Shown in pieces: positions 35,251-46,045 of a stretch of 64,000 nucleotides of DNA. Below the pieces are notes generated by a model. The model was not told where the DNA came from and did no database searches. It saw nothing but the letters and a program-made list of their open reading frames with translations. The position numbers and the translations under genes are program-made. The stretch spans positions 62,001 through 126,000 of the forward strand of contig NZ_JZJL01000002.1 of assembly GCF_000971335.1 (NCBI RefSeq). Direction: 5' to 3'. How positions within the stretch are numbered: the stretch's first letter is position 1; every line of letters starts with the position of its first letter. Origin of the DNA: Chromobacterium vaccinii. GTDB taxonomy: Bacteria; Pseudomonadota; Gammaproteobacteria; Burkholderiales; Chromobacteriaceae.

Positions 35251-35547
35251 ATGGCGCTTTCGATCGTCGCCGGACACGAACAGACCATCTACCAGGCCGC
35301 GCAATGGCGGACGGAGCTGGAGGCCGCCCTGCGAAGCAGCGAGGACATCCTGCTCGACCTGTCCTCGATAGAGGAGATCGACTGCGCCGGCGCCCAAGTG
35401 CTGCTGTGGCTGCAGCGCGAGGCCGCCAGGCTGGACAGGCGGATGGGCTTGCTCGACCCCAGCCGTCCGCTGGATGAATTCCTCCGCCAGATGGGCATGG
35501 AGGGCGAACTGGCATTCAGGCGCAGCGGAGCCGGCGATGGATCTTGA
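35251..35547 (+). CDS. STAS-domain protein of chemotaxis operon
   Basis: 98 aa, a single STAS (anti-sigma antagonist-like) domain: ILLDLSSIEEIDCAGAQVLLWLQREAA. In regulated anti-anti-sigma factors the loop holds a phosphorylatable Ser/Thr (D-S-S/T-G); here the loop is DCAGAQ, so that residue is Ala and phospho-control is unlikely. Similar STAS proteins are found in some chemotaxis clusters between cheY and cheA; their role is not clear. Its last 11 bases overlap cheA. Confidence 0.85.
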   Translation: MALSIVAGHEQTIYQAAQWRTELEAALRSSEDILLDLSSIEEIDCAGAQVLLWLQREAARLDRRMGLLDPSRPLDEFLRQMGMEGELAFRRSGAGDGS

Positions 35548-37753
35548 ACAGGCTATGCAGACTTTCCTGGAAGAGTCCCGCGAGCTGCTGGACGAGATGG
35601 AAAGCATCCTGCTGGACGTCGAGGCCGAGCAGACCAGCTCGGAGCAGCTGAACGCGCTGTTCCGCACCATGCACACCATCAAGGGCTCGGCCGGGCTGTT
35701 CGGCCTGGACCCCATCATCCGCTTCAGCCATCAGGCCGAGAATCTGCTGGACCAGCTGCGCGACGGCAAGCTGAAGCTGGATGACGAGCTGGTCGGCCTG
35801 CTGCTGCGCTGTCACGATCACGTCAAGCTGCTGATCCAGGCGCTGGCGGCCGGCGACTCGCTGGAGGCGCTGAGCGACGAGGCGCTGGAAGCCGCGCTGC
35901 TAGGCTATCTGACCGTGCCGCAGGCGATGCAGCCTCCCGTCCGGGAAGCGCCTCCCCCCGCGGCATCCCGGCCGGAGCGCTGGGTGCTGTCGCTGCGCTT
36001 CGGCCCAGACGTGCTGCGCAATGGCCTCGACCCTTCATCCTTCATCCGCTATCTGGCGACGCTGGGCACCGTGGAGGGCATCCGCGCGATCGCCTGCCGG
36101 CTGCCCGCCGGCGCCGATTTCGACGCGGAAAGCAATTACCTGCGCTTCGAGCTGCTGTACCACTCGGACATCGACGAGAAATCGCTGCATGAAGTCTTCG
36201 AATTCATCCGCGAGGACAGCGAGCTATTCATCTGGCCGCTGAAGATCGCCGCCGCCCATTTGCATGAATCCTGCGCCAGCGCGACGCCGGACGAGGCGCG
36301 GGAAGTGGAGGAGGCCTGGCGGCGGTTCGGCGCGCTGGGCCAGGCGCAGCCGCTTGAGGAAGAGGCCCCCGCCGGCGTCGATCCCTTGCTGGAGCACCCA
36401 CTGGCCGCGACAGCCGAGCCCTCTCCCGCCGAGCCGGCTCAGCCCGCCGCCCAGGCCGAGCCGCATGCGCCTCTCCCTCCGGAAACCCCGCCCACCCACG
36501 GCGAAGCCCGCGCCGGACGCGGTGGAGAGAGCCGCTTCATCAAGGTGGAGGCCGGCAAACTGGACAGCCTGATCAATCTGATAGGCGAACTGGTGATCGC
36601 CGGCTCGGCGGCCAACCTGATCGCGCGCCGCTCGCAGCAGCCGCAGTTGGTGGAGGCCACACTGGGCATCGCCAATCTGATCGAACAGATCCGCACCGGC
36701 ACGCTGTCGATGCGCATGGTGCAGATAGGAGAAATCTTCCACCGCTTCCCGCGCGTGGTCCGCGACGTCTCGCGCGAACTGGGCAAGGACATCCAGCTGC
36801 GCATCGTCGGCGCGGAAACCGAACTGGACAAGTCGATGGTGGAAAAACTGGGCGACCCGCTGCTGCACATCGTGCGCAACGCCATAGACCACGGCATCGA
36901 GCCCACCGACGTCCGCCAGGCCCACGGCAAGCCCGCCCAAGGCAATCTCTGGCTCAACGCCTACCACGAATCCGGCAGCGTGGTGATCGAAGTGGCCGAC
37001 GACGGCGGCGGCCTCGATCGCGGACGCATCCTGGCCAAGGCGCGCGAGCGCGGCCTGCTCGGCCTGGATGAGGAGCCGCCGGACAGCGTGGTGTTCCAGC
37101 AGATATTCGAGGCCGGCTTCTCCACCGCCGACCAAGTGACCAATCTGTCCGGGCGAGGCGTCGGCATGGACGTGGTCCGGCGCGGCATCGAGCAGCTGCA
37201 TGGCAACATCGAGATCGACAGCGAAGCCGGCCAGGGCACCACCTTCCGCATCCGGCTGCCGCTGACGCTGGCCATCATCGACGGTTTTCTGGTGGAGGTG
37301 GCCGCATCCACCTTCGTGCTGCCGCTGGAGGCCGTGATCGAGTGCATAGAACTGCCGGCCGGCCTGCCCGAAAACGGCGTGCACGACTGCATCAACCTGC
37401 GCGGCGAGCTGCTGCCCCTGCTGCACCTCGACAGCTTCTTCGAGCTGCCGCCCGCCGCGACTCTCCGCCGCAACGTGGTGGTGGTGCAATACGGAGAGCG
37501 CAAGGCCGGCCTGGTGGTGGACGCGCTGCAGGGCGAATTCCAGACCGTGATCAAGCCGCTGGGCGCGCTGTTCAACACGCTGAAAGCGATCAGCGGCTCC
37601 ACCATACTCGGCACCGGCGAAGTCGCGTTGATTCTGGATGTCCCCTCGCTGATACAGCGCGCCTGCCGACGCGAGTCCGAGCGCTTCGCGCTGCCGCCGC
37701 GCGCCGACGCCGTTCCCCGCCCCGGCACACCCTTGCAAGGAAACACGCCATGA
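35537..37753 (+). CDS. cheA: Chemotaxis histidine kinase CheA
   Basis: 738 aa from ATG 35537, inside the end of the STAS gene. Domains: HPt with phosphorylated His46 ([14 protein letters not shown]); a second regulatory/CheY-binding-like domain (about 155-235); Pro/Ala-rich linker (about 275-325); dimerisation P3 (about 330-400); ATPase P4 with [20 protein letters not shown] and [19 protein letters not shown]-terminal CheW-like P5 (about 570-705). It phosphorylates CheY and CheB in response to receptor arrays. It overlaps the following receptor gene by ATGA. Confidence 0.96.
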   Translation: MDLEQAMQTFLEESRELLDEMESILLDVEAEQTSSEQLNALFRTMHTIKGSAGLFGLDPIIRFSHQAENLLDQLRDGKLKLDDELVGLLLRCHDHVKLLIQALAAGDSLEALSDEALEAALLGYLTVPQAMQPPVREAPPPAASRPERWVLSLRFGPDVLRNGLDPSSFIRYLATLGTVEGIRAIACRLPAGADFDAESNYLRFELLYHSDIDEKSLHEVFEFIREDSELFIWPLKIAAAHLHESCASATPDEAREVEEAWRRFGALGQAQPLEEEAPAGVDPLLEHPLAATAEPSPAEPAQPAAQAEPHAPLPPETPPTHGEARAGRGGESRFIKVEAGKLDSLINLIGELVIAGSAANLIARRSQQPQLVEATLGIANLIEQIRTGTLSMRMVQIGEIFHRFPRVVRDVSRELGKDIQLRIVGAETELDKSMVEKLGDPLLHIVRNAIDHGIEPTDVRQAHGKPAQGNLWLNAYHESGSVVIEVADDGGGLDRGRILAKARERGLLGLDEEPPDSVVFQQIFEAGFSTADQVTNLSGRGVGMDVVRRGIEQLHGNIEIDSEAGQGTTFRIRLPLTLAIIDGFLVEVAASTFVLPLEAVIECIELPAGLPENGVHDCINLRGELLPLLHLDSFFELPPAATLRRNVVVVQYGERKAGLVVDALQGEFQTVIKPLGALFNTLKAISGSTILGTGEVALILDVPSLIQRACRRESERFALPPRADAVPRPGTPLQGNTP

Positions 37754-39345
37754 CAGCCCTATCAGGCATGCGCATTCAAACCAAGCAGGCATTGGGCTAC
37801 GGCGCCATCATCGCCCTGCTGCTGCTGTGCGTGGCGGCCGCCCTACATGGCTTCTCCAGCACCAGCGGCATCATCCACGACATCACCCAGGTCAACAATG
37901 TAGAGGGGCGGCTGGCCCACCAGTTGCTGGAACAAAACCAGCAGATCCGCATCGAGATCCGCAACGGCCTGCTGGCCGCCAGCCCCGAAGAGGCCGCGCG
38001 CACGGTCCAGGCCCTGCAGGACTCGCTGCGCCGCTACCAGGACACCGAGCAGCAACTGGCGCAGATGTTCCAGCGCGAATCCGGCACCCAGCCCCGCGAG
38101 AGGGAATTGATAAACGCCATCCAGAACGGCAGCCGCGTCGTCCATCAAGACTACCTTCAGGCGCTGGCGCTGATGGCCAGGCAGCAAGGCAAAGAAGCAG
38201 CCCAGCTGCTGACCGGAAAGGGCGGTCAGCTGAACGAAACCATTACTGCGCTCGCCGCCTATGAGGACAAGCTGAACGACGATCTCGCCCATCAAGGGGA
38301 GGAAACCTACATCGACAGCCGCAACCGCCTGCTGCTGCTGGCGGGAATCGCGCTGCTCGCCAGCCTGGCGATCGGGCTGCTGATCCGCCGCGACCTGCTG
38401 CGCACGCTGGGAGGCGAGCCACGGCAGGTCGCGGAGCTGATGCGCCAGGTGGCCGGCGGCAACCTGAACGGCCAGATTCCGCTGCGCGCCGGCGACCAGA
38501 GCAGCCTGGCCGCCTCCATCATGCAAACGATACAAACGCTGGGCGCCATCCTGGGCGAGGTGAAGAACGGCTCGGAAAACCTGTCCGTCGCCGCGCAGCA
38601 CATCCACTCTACCTCGCAGATGATCGCGCAATCGGCCAGCCAGCAGGCGTCCGGACTGGAAGAGACGTCGGCCTCGGTCCAGCAGATGTCCAATTCGATC
38701 AACCAGACCAACGACAACGCGCGTCTGACCGAGAGCATGGCCGAGAAGGCGTCCGGCGAAGCCGCCGAGGGAGGCCAGGCGGTGCAACAGACGATACGGG
38801 CGATGCGCGAGATCGCCGACAAGATCAGCATCATCGACGACATCGCCTACCAGACCAACCTGCTGGCGCTGAACGCCGCGATCGAGGCCGCGCGCGCCGG
38901 CGAGCACGGCAAGGGCTTCGCCGTGGTGGCCGCCGAAGTGCGCAAGCTGGCCGAGCGCAGCCAGGTGGCCGCTCAGGAAATCAGCGGCCTCGCCCGCAGC
39001 AGCGTCGACCTGGTGGACGGCGCCGGCAGCCTGCTGGAGGAAATCGTCCGCTCCAGCCGCCGCACCTCGGACCTGGTGCAGGAGATCGCCGCCGCCTCCA
39101 AGGAACAGTCCGGCGGCGTCGGCCAGATCAGCCTGGCGGTGCAGCAGCTGAATCAGACCACCCAGCAGAACGCCAGCGCCAGCGAAGAGCTGGCCGCCAC
39201 GGCGGAGGAAATGAACCGCCAGGCGGAAAACCTGCACGACCTGATAGGCTTTTTCCACCTGGGATCGCTGCATGCCGCCACCCCGTCCGATACCGCCCGC
39301 AGGCCGCCGCCGGCGCCGGATCCACACGGCCTGATGCAGTTCTGA
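37750..39345 (+). CDS. Methyl-accepting chemotaxis protein (first of two)
   Basis: 531 aa. Helix 1 about 15-35 ([19 protein letters not shown]), a four-helix-bundle type ligand domain (about 40-190), helix 2 near 195-210, HAMP, and a long signalling hairpin with [23 protein letters not shown]...[16 protein letters not shown] at its tip. Glu/Gln residues in [11 protein letters not shown] are likely methylation sites. The periplasmic domain does not reveal its ligand. Translationally coupled to cheA (ATGA), followed 21 bases later by cheW. Confidence 0.93.
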   Translation: MTALSGMRIQTKQALGYGAIIALLLLCVAAALHGFSSTSGIIHDITQVNNVEGRLAHQLLEQNQQIRIEIRNGLLAASPEEAARTVQALQDSLRRYQDTEQQLAQMFQRESGTQPRERELINAIQNGSRVVHQDYLQALALMARQQGKEAAQLLTGKGGQLNETITALAAYEDKLNDDLAHQGEETYIDSRNRLLLLAGIALLASLAIGLLIRRDLLRTLGGEPRQVAELMRQVAGGNLNGQIPLRAGDQSSLAASIMQTIQTLGAILGEVKNGSENLSVAAQHIHSTSQMIAQSASQQASGLEETSASVQQMSNSINQTNDNARLTESMAEKASGEAAEGGQAVQQTIRAMREIADKISIIDDIAYQTNLLALNAAIEAARAGEHGKGFAVVAAEVRKLAERSQVAAQEISGLARSSVDLVDGAGSLLEEIVRSSRRTSDLVQEIAAASKEQSGGVGQISLAVQQLNQTTQQNASASEELAATAEEMNRQAENLHDLIGFFHLGSLHAATPSDTARRPPPAPDPHGLMQF

Positions 39346-39366
39346 CCCGGCAGGAGAGACACAGAC

Positions 39367-39912
39367 ATGGCCGCACTCAATATTCTCCGCCGCAGCGAAA
39401 CCGCCCCTGAGCCTGGCGCCCAGGCCGAGGTGAGGCAATTCCTGACCTTCCAGCTCGCCGGCGAAACCTTCGCCATCGGCATTCTGCGGATACGGGAAAT
39501 CCTGGAATACATCAAACCCACTTCGGTGCCGTTGATGCCGCCCTTCATCCGCGGGGTGATGAACCTGCGCGGCGCCGTGGTGCCGGTGATCGACCTGTCG
39601 CTGCGCTTCGGCCGCGACGAAACCGCGATCAACCGCCGCACCTGCATCGTCATCATCGAAATGGAATACGACGAACAGTGGCAGCTGATCGGCGTGCTGG
39701 TGGACACCGTGCACGAAGTGCTGGCCATTCCCGACAGCGAGATCGAGCCGCCGCCGCAGTTCGGCAGCAAGATACGCGTCGACTTCATCTCCGGCATGGC
39801 CAGGATAGACAACCGCTTCGTGGTGATGCTGGACGTGGACAAGGTGCTGTCGGTGGGCGAGATGTCGCTGCTGTCCGAACTGAGCCGGCAGGAAGAGGCG
39901 CAGGAAGAATGA
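39367..39912 (+). CDS. cheW: CheW coupling protein
   Basis: 181 aa, one CheW SH3-like domain from about 25 to 165: [48 protein letters not shown] and [15 protein letters not shown]. It links receptors to CheA in the chemosensory array. Placed between two receptor genes in the same operon. Confidence 0.95.
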   Translation: MAALNILRRSETAPEPGAQAEVRQFLTFQLAGETFAIGILRIREILEYIKPTSVPLMPPFIRGVMNLRGAVVPVIDLSLRFGRDETAINRRTCIVIIEMEYDEQWQLIGVLVDTVHEVLAIPDSEIEPPPQFGSKIRVDFISGMARIDNRFVVMLDVDKVLSVGEMSLLSELSRQEEAQEE

Positions 39913-39952
39913 CCCCGCACCGCAGCCCGAAACCAGACCGCCTGGAACCAAG

Positions 39953-41572
39953 ATGAAAACATTCACCGTCCGCCGGCAATTCATCCTGCTGGCCGCCTGC
40001 GTGCTGCTGGGCCTGGGAGGGCTGACCCTCACCTCCTGGCAGGGCCTGCGCACCGTGATGATCAATGGAGCCATGTACCACCAGGTGGTGATAGGCAAGG
40101 ATTTCATCAACGATCTGGATCCTCCCACCCAGCAGCTGATCTCCAGCTTCCTGCTGGCCAACCAGCTGCGCAACACCAACGATCCCTCGATACGCCAGCA
40201 ATTGACCAACCAGCTGCAGAAACAGCGCGCCATCTTCTACGACGGCCAGAAAAAATGGGGCAACAGCGAACTGCCGCAAGAACTGCGCGACCTGCTGACG
40301 CAGCAGGTGCGGCAATCGGCCGACGCCTTCTTCCAGGAAATCGACAGCCGCTACCTGCCGGCGCTGGAATCCCATGACCAGCTGGCGATCAACCAGTCGT
40401 TCGACCGCCTGTCGGCGCAATACGACCGCAACGACCAGGCGATGCAGCCGCTGATCGCCAAGACCATGGACCGGCAGGCGCGGATGGAGGGCGAAGCGCA
40501 GCGCATCACCGCGCAAACCTTCGCCGCCGTGGCGGCGGTCAGCGTGCTGGTGCTGGTGCTGCTGGTCGGATCGCTGGTCATGATCTACCGCCAGCTGATC
40601 CGCGGACTGGGCGGCGAGCCGCACGAGGTGGCGCGAATCGCCGGCGAGGTGGCGATCGGCCGGCTGGACGTCGAAATGCCGCCCGCGCCGGCCGGCAGCC
40701 TGTCCGACTCGGTGCAGCAGATGTGCCGGCAACTGCTCGCCATCATCGCCGAAGTCAAGAACAGCTCGGACGGCATCGCCTGCGCCGCGCAGCAAGTCAG
40801 CTCGACGGCGATGGCGCTGTCCCAGGGCGCCAGCACCTCGGCCGCCGGCCTGCAGCAGAGCTCGGCCTCGATCGAGCAGGTGTCGGCGTCGATCAACCAG
40901 ACCAGCGACAACTCCCGCACCACAGAAGCCATCGCGGAAAAAGCCTCCGCCGAGGCCACCGAAGGCGGCGAGGCGGTGCTGCAGACGGTGGCGGCGATGC
41001 GGCAGATCGCCGAAAAGATCGGCATCATCGACGACATCGCCTACCAGACCAATCTCTTGGCGCTGAACGCCGCCATCGAGGCCGCGCGCGCCGGCAAGCA
41101 CGGCGCGGGTTTCGCCGTGGTGGCCGCCGAAGTGCGCAAGCTGGCCGAGCGCAGCCAGGTGGCCGCCCAGGAAATCGGCGAGCTGGCCGAGCGCAGCGTC
41201 ACCGTTTCCGAACAAGCCGGCAAGCTGCTGAAGGAAATCGTGCGCTCCAGCGGCCGCACCGCGGACTTGGTGCAGGAGATCGCCGCCGCCACCCGGGAAC
41301 AGGCCGGCGGCATCGGCCAGATCAGCCACGCGGTCCAGCATCTGAACCACGCGACCCAACAAAACGCGGCCGCCAGCGAACAACTGGCCTCCACCGCGGA
41401 GGAAATGAGCCACCAGGCCGAGCGGCTGCAGCAGGCGATGGCCTTCTTCAAACTGGGCCCCGCGGCGGCGCGAGACCTGCCGCGCCGCGCGCTCCCGGCC
41501 GCGGCGCCGATGACGGGCGCGCGCCCCCTCGCCGGGGAGGCCAACGAACTGGAAGACATGTTCCGCTTCTGA
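39953..41572 (+). CDS. Methyl-accepting chemotaxis protein (second of two)
   Basis: 539 aa. Helix 1 around 9-27 ([20 protein letters not shown]), helical ligand-binding domain, helix 2 near 195-215, HAMP, and the signalling domain with [43 protein letters not shown]. Its signalling half is nearly the same as in the first receptor while the sensing halves differ, suggesting duplication followed by divergence of the ligand domain. The C-terminal NELEDMFRF lacks a standard NWETF receptor tail. Confidence 0.93.
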   Translation: MKTFTVRRQFILLAACVLLGLGGLTLTSWQGLRTVMINGAMYHQVVIGKDFINDLDPPTQQLISSFLLANQLRNTNDPSIRQQLTNQLQKQRAIFYDGQKKWGNSELPQELRDLLTQQVRQSADAFFQEIDSRYLPALESHDQLAINQSFDRLSAQYDRNDQAMQPLIAKTMDRQARMEGEAQRITAQTFAAVAAVSVLVLVLLVGSLVMIYRQLIRGLGGEPHEVARIAGEVAIGRLDVEMPPAPAGSLSDSVQQMCRQLLAIIAEVKNSSDGIACAAQQVSSTAMALSQGASTSAAGLQQSSASIEQVSASINQTSDNSRTTEAIAEKASAEATEGGEAVLQTVAAMRQIAEKIGIIDDIAYQTNLLALNAAIEAARAGKHGAGFAVVAAEVRKLAERSQVAAQEIGELAERSVTVSEQAGKLLKEIVRSSGRTADLVQEIAAATREQAGGIGQISHAVQHLNHATQQNAAASEQLASTAEEMSHQAERLQQAMAFFKLGPAAARDLPRRALPAAAPMTGARPLAGEANELEDMFRF

Positions 41573-41597
41573 CAACGCGCTGTACTAGATTGAAACC

Positions 41598-42227
41598 ATG
41601 ACGACACCAACGGCTGCAAAGCCGCGCACCTGGAAGGCCAGCACCATGCCGCACACTCCGCCGGCGCGTCCGGCGGCTCCCGCCGATCCTCGCTCGCCCC
41701 CCTCTCCGACCGCAGAGCCGGCGGGCGAGGCGGTATTCCTGCATCCGGGCGACTGGCATTTCGGCGACAGCCAGACCCGCATCCGCACCCTGCTGGGCTC
41801 CTGCGTGTCGATCACGCTGTGGCACCCGCAAGCCAGGGTCGGCGGCATGTGCCACTACCTGCTCGCCCAGCGCACGCCCCACCGCGGCGAATCGCTGTCC
41901 GGCCGCTACGGCGACGAAGCGATGCTGCTGCTGCTGCGCGAGATCCTGGCCACCGGCCTGCCGCTGCTGGAATTCCAGGCCAGGCTGATAGGCGGCGCTT
42001 CGATGCTGCTGAGCCGGGAACGCAAGCTCAGCCACGACGTGCCCTCCCGCAATATTCAGCAGGCGCGTTCGATGGTGAAGCAGCTCGGCCTGAAGCTGCT
42101 GGCCGAGGACCTGGGCGGCAACTGCCCGCGCCTGGTGCTGTTCGACGTCTCCAGCGGCAACGTCTGGATCAAGCAATCGCAAGAAGCCGAGCTGGAGCAG
42201 GCTCCCAACACGAGGACGCGCAAATGA
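41598..42227 (+). CDS. cheD: Chemoreceptor glutamine deamidase CheD
   Basis: 209 aa. CheD core begins near residue 45: the catalytic Cys69 lies in [11 protein letters not shown] and His86 in GGMCHYLL, the thiol/imidazole pair used to deamidate receptor glutamines. RLIGGASML and [14 protein letters not shown] follow. About 45 extra Ala/Pro-rich residues precede the core, so a later start (ATG 41646) is possible. Its stop overlaps the start of cheB (ATGA). Confidence 0.93.
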   Translation: MTTPTAAKPRTWKASTMPHTPPARPAAPADPRSPPSPTAEPAGEAVFLHPGDWHFGDSQTRIRTLLGSCVSITLWHPQARVGGMCHYLLAQRTPHRGESLSGRYGDEAMLLLLREILATGLPLLEFQARLIGGASMLLSRERKLSHDVPSRNIQQARSMVKQLGLKLLAEDLGGNCPRLVLFDVSSGNVWIKQSQEAELEQAPNTRTRK

Positions 42228-43297
42228 GCATCAAGGTTTTGATCGTCGACGATTCCGCCGTAGTCCGCCAGGTGTTGAGCCAGGTTTTCACCGCCGCCAA
42301 CGGCATCGAGGTGATGGACGTCGCCAACGACCCCTATATGGCGATGGACAAGATGAAGGCGCACTGGCCGGACGTGATCGTGCTGGACGTGGAGATGCCG
42401 CGAATGGACGGCATCACCTTCCTGAAGCAGCTGATGGCCAGCCGGCCGACGCCGGTAGTGATCTGTTCGTCGCTGACGCAGAAAGGCACCGACATCAGCA
42501 TGCAGGCGATGGCCGCCGGCGCGGTGGAGGTCATCGCCAAGCCGGTCTCCGGCGTCAAGGGCTTTCTCGAGGAGAGCTCGCACGAGCTGGTGATGGCGGT
42601 GCGCTGCGCCGCCGCCGCGCGGATGAACCGGGTGCGGGTGATGCCGTCGGCCAACGGCGGCAACCCGCTGGAAACCCGTCCCAAGCTGTCGGCCGACGCC
42701 ATCCTGTCCGCCCCCACCGGCAGCAATGTGTTCGCCACCACCGAGCGCATCATCGCCATCGGCACCTCCACCGGCGGCACCCAGGCGCTGGAGGCGGTGC
42801 TGACCCAGTTGCCGCGGACCTGCCCCGGCCTGGCCATCGTCCAGCACATGCCGGAAAAATTCACCCGCTCCTTCGCCGACCGGCTGAACAGCTTGTCCCA
42901 GATCGAGGTGAAGGAAGCCGACAACGGCGACCGCATCCTGCCCGGCCGCGCGCTGATCGCCCCCGGCGGCAAGCACATGATGGTCAAGCGCAGCGGCGCC
43001 TATTACCAGGTGGAAGTGGTGGACGGCCCGCTGGTGAGCCGCCACAAGCCATCGGTCGACGTGCTGTTCCGCTCCGCCGCCAAGTTCGCCGGCAAGAACG
43101 CGCTGGGCATCATCATGACCGGCATGGGGGACGACGGCGCCAAGGGGCTGAAGGAAATGCACGATTGCGGCGCCAAGACCATCGCCCAGGACGAAGAAAG
43201 CTGCGTGGTGTTCGGCATGCCCAAGGAAGCGATCAAACTGGGGGCCGCCGACGAGGTGATGTCGCTGGAACTGATTGCCAAAGCCATCTGCCGCTGA
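42224..43297 (+). CDS. cheB: Protein-glutamate methylesterase/response regulator CheB
   Basis: 357 aa. Receiver domain with Asp55 ([13 protein letters not shown]) and a C-terminal methylesterase domain with the catalytic Ser in [11 protein letters not shown], His in [10 protein letters not shown] and Asp in [11 protein letters not shown]. It removes methyl groups from receptors for adaptation. No cheR is found in this cluster, so the opposing methyltransferase must be encoded elsewhere. Coupled to cheD by ATGA. Confidence 0.95.
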   Translation: MSIKVLIVDDSAVVRQVLSQVFTAANGIEVMDVANDPYMAMDKMKAHWPDVIVLDVEMPRMDGITFLKQLMASRPTPVVICSSLTQKGTDISMQAMAAGAVEVIAKPVSGVKGFLEESSHELVMAVRCAAAARMNRVRVMPSANGGNPLETRPKLSADAILSAPTGSNVFATTERIIAIGTSTGGTQALEAVLTQLPRTCPGLAIVQHMPEKFTRSFADRLNSLSQIEVKEADNGDRILPGRALIAPGGKHMMVKRSGAYYQVEVVDGPLVSRHKPSVDVLFRSAAKFAGKNALGIIMTGMGDDGAKGLKEMHDCGAKTIAQDEESCVVFGMPKEAIKLGAADEVMSLELIAKAICR

Positions 43298-43316
43298 ACA
43301 GGACGAATCCCGACGC

Positions 43317-44510
43317 ATGGACATCCACGACATCCTGATCATCGACGACAGCCGGGTGCAACGCCAGCACGCGACGGACCTCTGCCGCCAACTCGGCATC
43401 GCCAGCGTGCGGGAGGCGCCGGACGGCGAGCGCGGCCTGACCCTGATGCGGGTGCAGATGCCCGACCTGCTGCTGCTGGACCTGGAAATGCCCAAACAGG
43501 ACGGCGTGCAAGTGATGCAGGAGATGGCCCGCTCCGGCCTGAGCCCGCCCGTCATCATCACCTCGGGCAAGGATTACCTGCTGATCTCCACCGTGGAGCT
43601 GATGGGCCGCGAGCTGGGCCTGCCGGTGCTGGGCTGCCTGCAAAAGCCGCTGCAGCTGCCCGCCCTGCTCGACCTGATGCACCGCGTCTGGACGCCCAAG
43701 GCAGAGCGGTCCGACGATTCTCAGCTAGCCGCGGACGAAGTCCGCGTCGCGCTGGAGAAAGGCCAGATCATCCCCTACTACCAGCCCAAGGTGAATCTGG
43801 CCGACGGCAGGGTCAAGGGCGCCGAGATGCTGGCGCGCTGGCAGCATCCCGACCAGGGACTGATCCCGCCCAGCCGCTTCATCCCGGTGATAGAGGAAAG
43901 CGGCTGGGCCACCGAGCTGACCATGCTGATGCTGCGCCAGGGTCTGACGCAATGGCAGGAATGGGCGCGCCATGGCCTGCGGCTGCCGCTGTCGGTCAAC
44001 CTGTCCGCGCTGTCGCTGCGCGGCGACGATCTGGTGGACGAGATCGAGTGCTATGTGCGCGGCAGCCACGTGCCGCCGCGTTTCATCATATTCGAGGTGA
44101 CGGAAACCGCCATCGTCGACAACCTGGCGCAGGCGATAGGCTGCGCGGTCCGATTGCGGCTGGCGGGACTGGGCCTGTCGATCGACGATTTCGGCACCGG
44201 TTTCGCCACCCTGCAGCAGCTGACCCGCTTCCCCTTCACCGAGCTGAAAATCGACCAGTCCCTGGTCACCGGCATCTCAGACAAGCCCCACCTTCAAGCC
44301 GTCTTCAACAGCATCATCGAAATGGCCCGCCGGCTGCAGCTGTCCACGGTCGCCGAAGGCATAGAAACCGCGGAAGACTACCGGCTGATGTCGGAACGCG
44401 GCTGCCAGCTGGGCCAGGGCTATTACTTCGCCCGGCCGCTGCCCGCCGCCGCCTTCCTGGAATGGACCCGGCAGCCGCCGGTGCTGCCCACCGCCGGCGC
44501 CGCGAGCTGA
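43317..44510 (+). CDS. Response regulator with EAL c-di-GMP phosphodiesterase domain
   Basis: 397 aa from ATG 43317, 19 bases after cheB. Receiver domain (Asp55 in LLLLDLEMPKQDG) followed by an EAL domain (about 145-390) with KGAEMLARW (Glu retained), NLSALSL, FEVTET, DDFGTGFATLQQL, KIDQSL and TVAEGIET. It should hydrolyse c-di-GMP upon phosphorylation; CheA is an attractive but unproven kinase. The end forms a palindrome with the convergent srkA stop. Confidence 0.92.
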   Translation: MDIHDILIIDDSRVQRQHATDLCRQLGIASVREAPDGERGLTLMRVQMPDLLLLDLEMPKQDGVQVMQEMARSGLSPPVIITSGKDYLLISTVELMGRELGLPVLGCLQKPLQLPALLDLMHRVWTPKAERSDDSQLAADEVRVALEKGQIIPYYQPKVNLADGRVKGAEMLARWQHPDQGLIPPSRFIPVIEESGWATELTMLMLRQGLTQWQEWARHGLRLPLSVNLSALSLRGDDLVDEIECYVRGSHVPPRFIIFEVTETAIVDNLAQAIGCAVRLRLAGLGLSIDDFGTGFATLQQLTRFPFTELKIDQSLVTGISDKPHLQAVFNSIIEMARRLQLSTVAEGIETAEDYRLMSERGCQLGQGYYFARPLPAAAFLEWTRQPPVLPTAGAAS

Positions 44511-44520
44511 GCGCTCAGCA
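44507..44520. repeat. 14-bp palindrome joining two convergent stop codons
   Basis: GCTGAGCGCTCAGC contains TGA (44508-44510) of the EAL gene and the reverse TGA (44515-44517) of srkA. There is no T-tract, so it is not a classical terminator. Confidence 0.5.
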
Positions 44521-45504
44521 CGACCACAGCGGCGGCTCGTCCATCAGCGCGATCTGCTCGCGCAAGGCCAGGATCTGCTCCTCCCAGTAACGCTGCGCGC
44601 CGAACCAGGGAAAGGCCGCCGGGAAGGCCGGATCATGCCAGCGGCGCGCCAGCCAGGCGCTGTAATGCATCAGCCGCAGGGTGCGCAGTGCCTCCAGCAA
44701 ATTGAGTTCGCGCTGGTCGAATTCGCAGAAGTCCTCATAGCCGGCCAACACCTCGCCCAGCTGGCGCGACTGGTCTGCCCGATCGCCGGACAGCAGCATC
44801 CACAGATCCTGCACCGCCGGGCCGGTGCGGCTGTCGTCGAAGTCGACGAAATGCGGCCCCGCGTCGGTCCACAGCAGATTGCCGACATGGCAGTCGCCGT
44901 GCAGCCTGAGCTGCGCCACCGCGCCGGCCCACTCGAAGCAGCGCGCCACGCCCTGCAGCGCCTGCTCCGCCACGCCGCGGTAAACCTCCTCCAGCTCCGG
45001 CGGCAACAAGCGGCCATTCAGCAGGAAATCCACCGAATCGCGGCCGAAGCTCCGGATGTCCAGCGTCGGACGGTGGCGATAGGCCTCGGTCCGGCCCACC
45101 GCGTGGATGCGGCCCAGAAAGCGCCCGACCCATTGCAGCGTCTCGTCCCGGTCCAGCTCCGGCACCCGTCCGCCGCGCCGGGCGAACAGCGCGAAGCGGA
45201 AGCCGCCATGGCTGTGCAAGGTGCGGCCATCGAACACCAGCGGCGGCACCGCCGGAATCTCGCGCTCGGCCAGTTGCAGGGAGAACGCGTGCTCCTCCAG
45301 AATGGCCTCGTCGCTCCAGCGCGCCGGGCGGTAGAACTTGGCCACCAACGGCGCTTCGTCGTCCAGGCCCACCTGGTAGACGCGGTTTTCATAGCTGTTG
45401 AGCGCCAGCAGGCTGCCGCTGGCGCGCAGGCCCAGGCTTTCCACGGCATCGAGAATGGCATCCGGCGTCAGGCCGGCGAATGGGGGAGTGTGTGCGTTGT
45501 CCAT
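44515..45504 (-). CDS. srkA: Stress response serine/threonine protein kinase SrkA (YihE/RdoA)
   Basis: 329 aa, the usual length of this family. Kinase-like (APH/ChoK-fold) motifs: NSYENRVYQVGL at the ATP loop, LVAKFYRPARWS (Lys), LRLHGDCHVGNLLW (catalytic loop, with Asp) and HFVDFDDSRTGPAVQDLW (metal-binding Asp). In E. coli the kinase helps prevent MazF-linked cell death under stress. Single-gene unit, convergent with the EAL gene. Confidence 0.92.
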   Translation of the reverse strand: MDNAHTPPFAGLTPDAILDAVESLGLRASGSLLALNSYENRVYQVGLDDEAPLVAKFYRPARWSDEAILEEHAFSLQLAEREIPAVPPLVFDGRTLHSHGGFRFALFARRGGRVPELDRDETLQWVGRFLGRIHAVGRTEAYRHRPTLDIRSFGRDSVDFLLNGRLLPPELEEVYRGVAEQALQGVARCFEWAGAVAQLRLHGDCHVGNLLWTDAGPHFVDFDDSRTGPAVQDLWMLLSGDRADQSRQLGEVLAGYEDFCEFDQRELNLLEALRTLRLMHYSAWLARRWHDPAFPAAFPWFGAQRYWEEQILALREQIALMDEPPLWSC

Positions 45505-45611
45505 CCGCGGATTATAGCGGCAGTCGCCTCCGCGACGCGGGGTTTCAACGGCGCGGCGGGTCCTGATCTGCTAATTTCAAAGAGAGTGGGTTCCAGGCCC
45601 GGAGCCAAGCC

Positions 45612-45866
45612 ATGAAACTGTTATTCCCGCCCCACGGCCTCCATCCTGACCGCGCCAAGCTGCGGCGCGGCGTCGAACGCTGGGCCGACATCACCCTTCA
45701 GGGCTGGCTATTGTTGTTCCACCGCGCCGCCAGGCGGCGGGCATGGACACTCGCCCGCCGCCACGCTCCGTGGCAACTGCTCGAATGGCTGGCCTGCTGG
45801 CTCAGCGGCACGCTGGTGCTGCTGTCGCTGGCCTATCTGCTCTACCTGGCTTCGCAGCGTTTTTAG
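45612..45866 (+). CDS. Small basic single-pass membrane protein
   Basis: 84 aa. Very basic first half (RAKLRRGVERW, RAARRRAWTLARRHAP), then one hydrophobic helix near residues 60-79 (LSGTLVLLSLAYLLYLA). GGAGCCAAGCC just before the ATG supports translation. It has its own upstream region next to srkA. No family recognised; a real small gene is likely because of the ribosome site and the topology, but confirmation is lacking. Confidence 0.55.
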   Translation: MKLLFPPHGLHPDRAKLRRGVERWADITLQGWLLLFHRAARRRAWTLARRHAPWQLLEWLACWLSGTLVLLSLAYLLYLASQRF

Positions 45867-45956
45867 GAACGCAATCAACGCCGCCTTCCGGCCATTCCCC
45901 GCTCATCATCCGGCCTCAGGAGGTTAGACCATACTTGCTTAATGGTCTCTGCATCT

Positions 45957-45979
45957 CATTATCGTTTTCATTATCATTT
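45957..45979 (-). promoter_or_regulatory. Fur-box-like operator upstream of the CDF exporter gene
   Basis: The reverse strand reads AAATGATAATGAAAACGATAATG, two GATAATG units in Fur-box-like arrangement, in an A/T-rich stretch 67 bases before the exporter start. This fits the NATWAT-unit description of Fur/Mur sites. Confidence 0.6.
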
Positions 45980-46045
45980 ACTTTATAAATCAAAATTTAA
46001 TGACCGATAGAGAAAACAATTATAAAATACCGAGATAATCAGCCG

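Noticed and set aside
44507-44520. Terminator between the EAL gene and srkA
   Set aside because: The palindrome has no loop or T-tract; it arises from two convergent stop codons.
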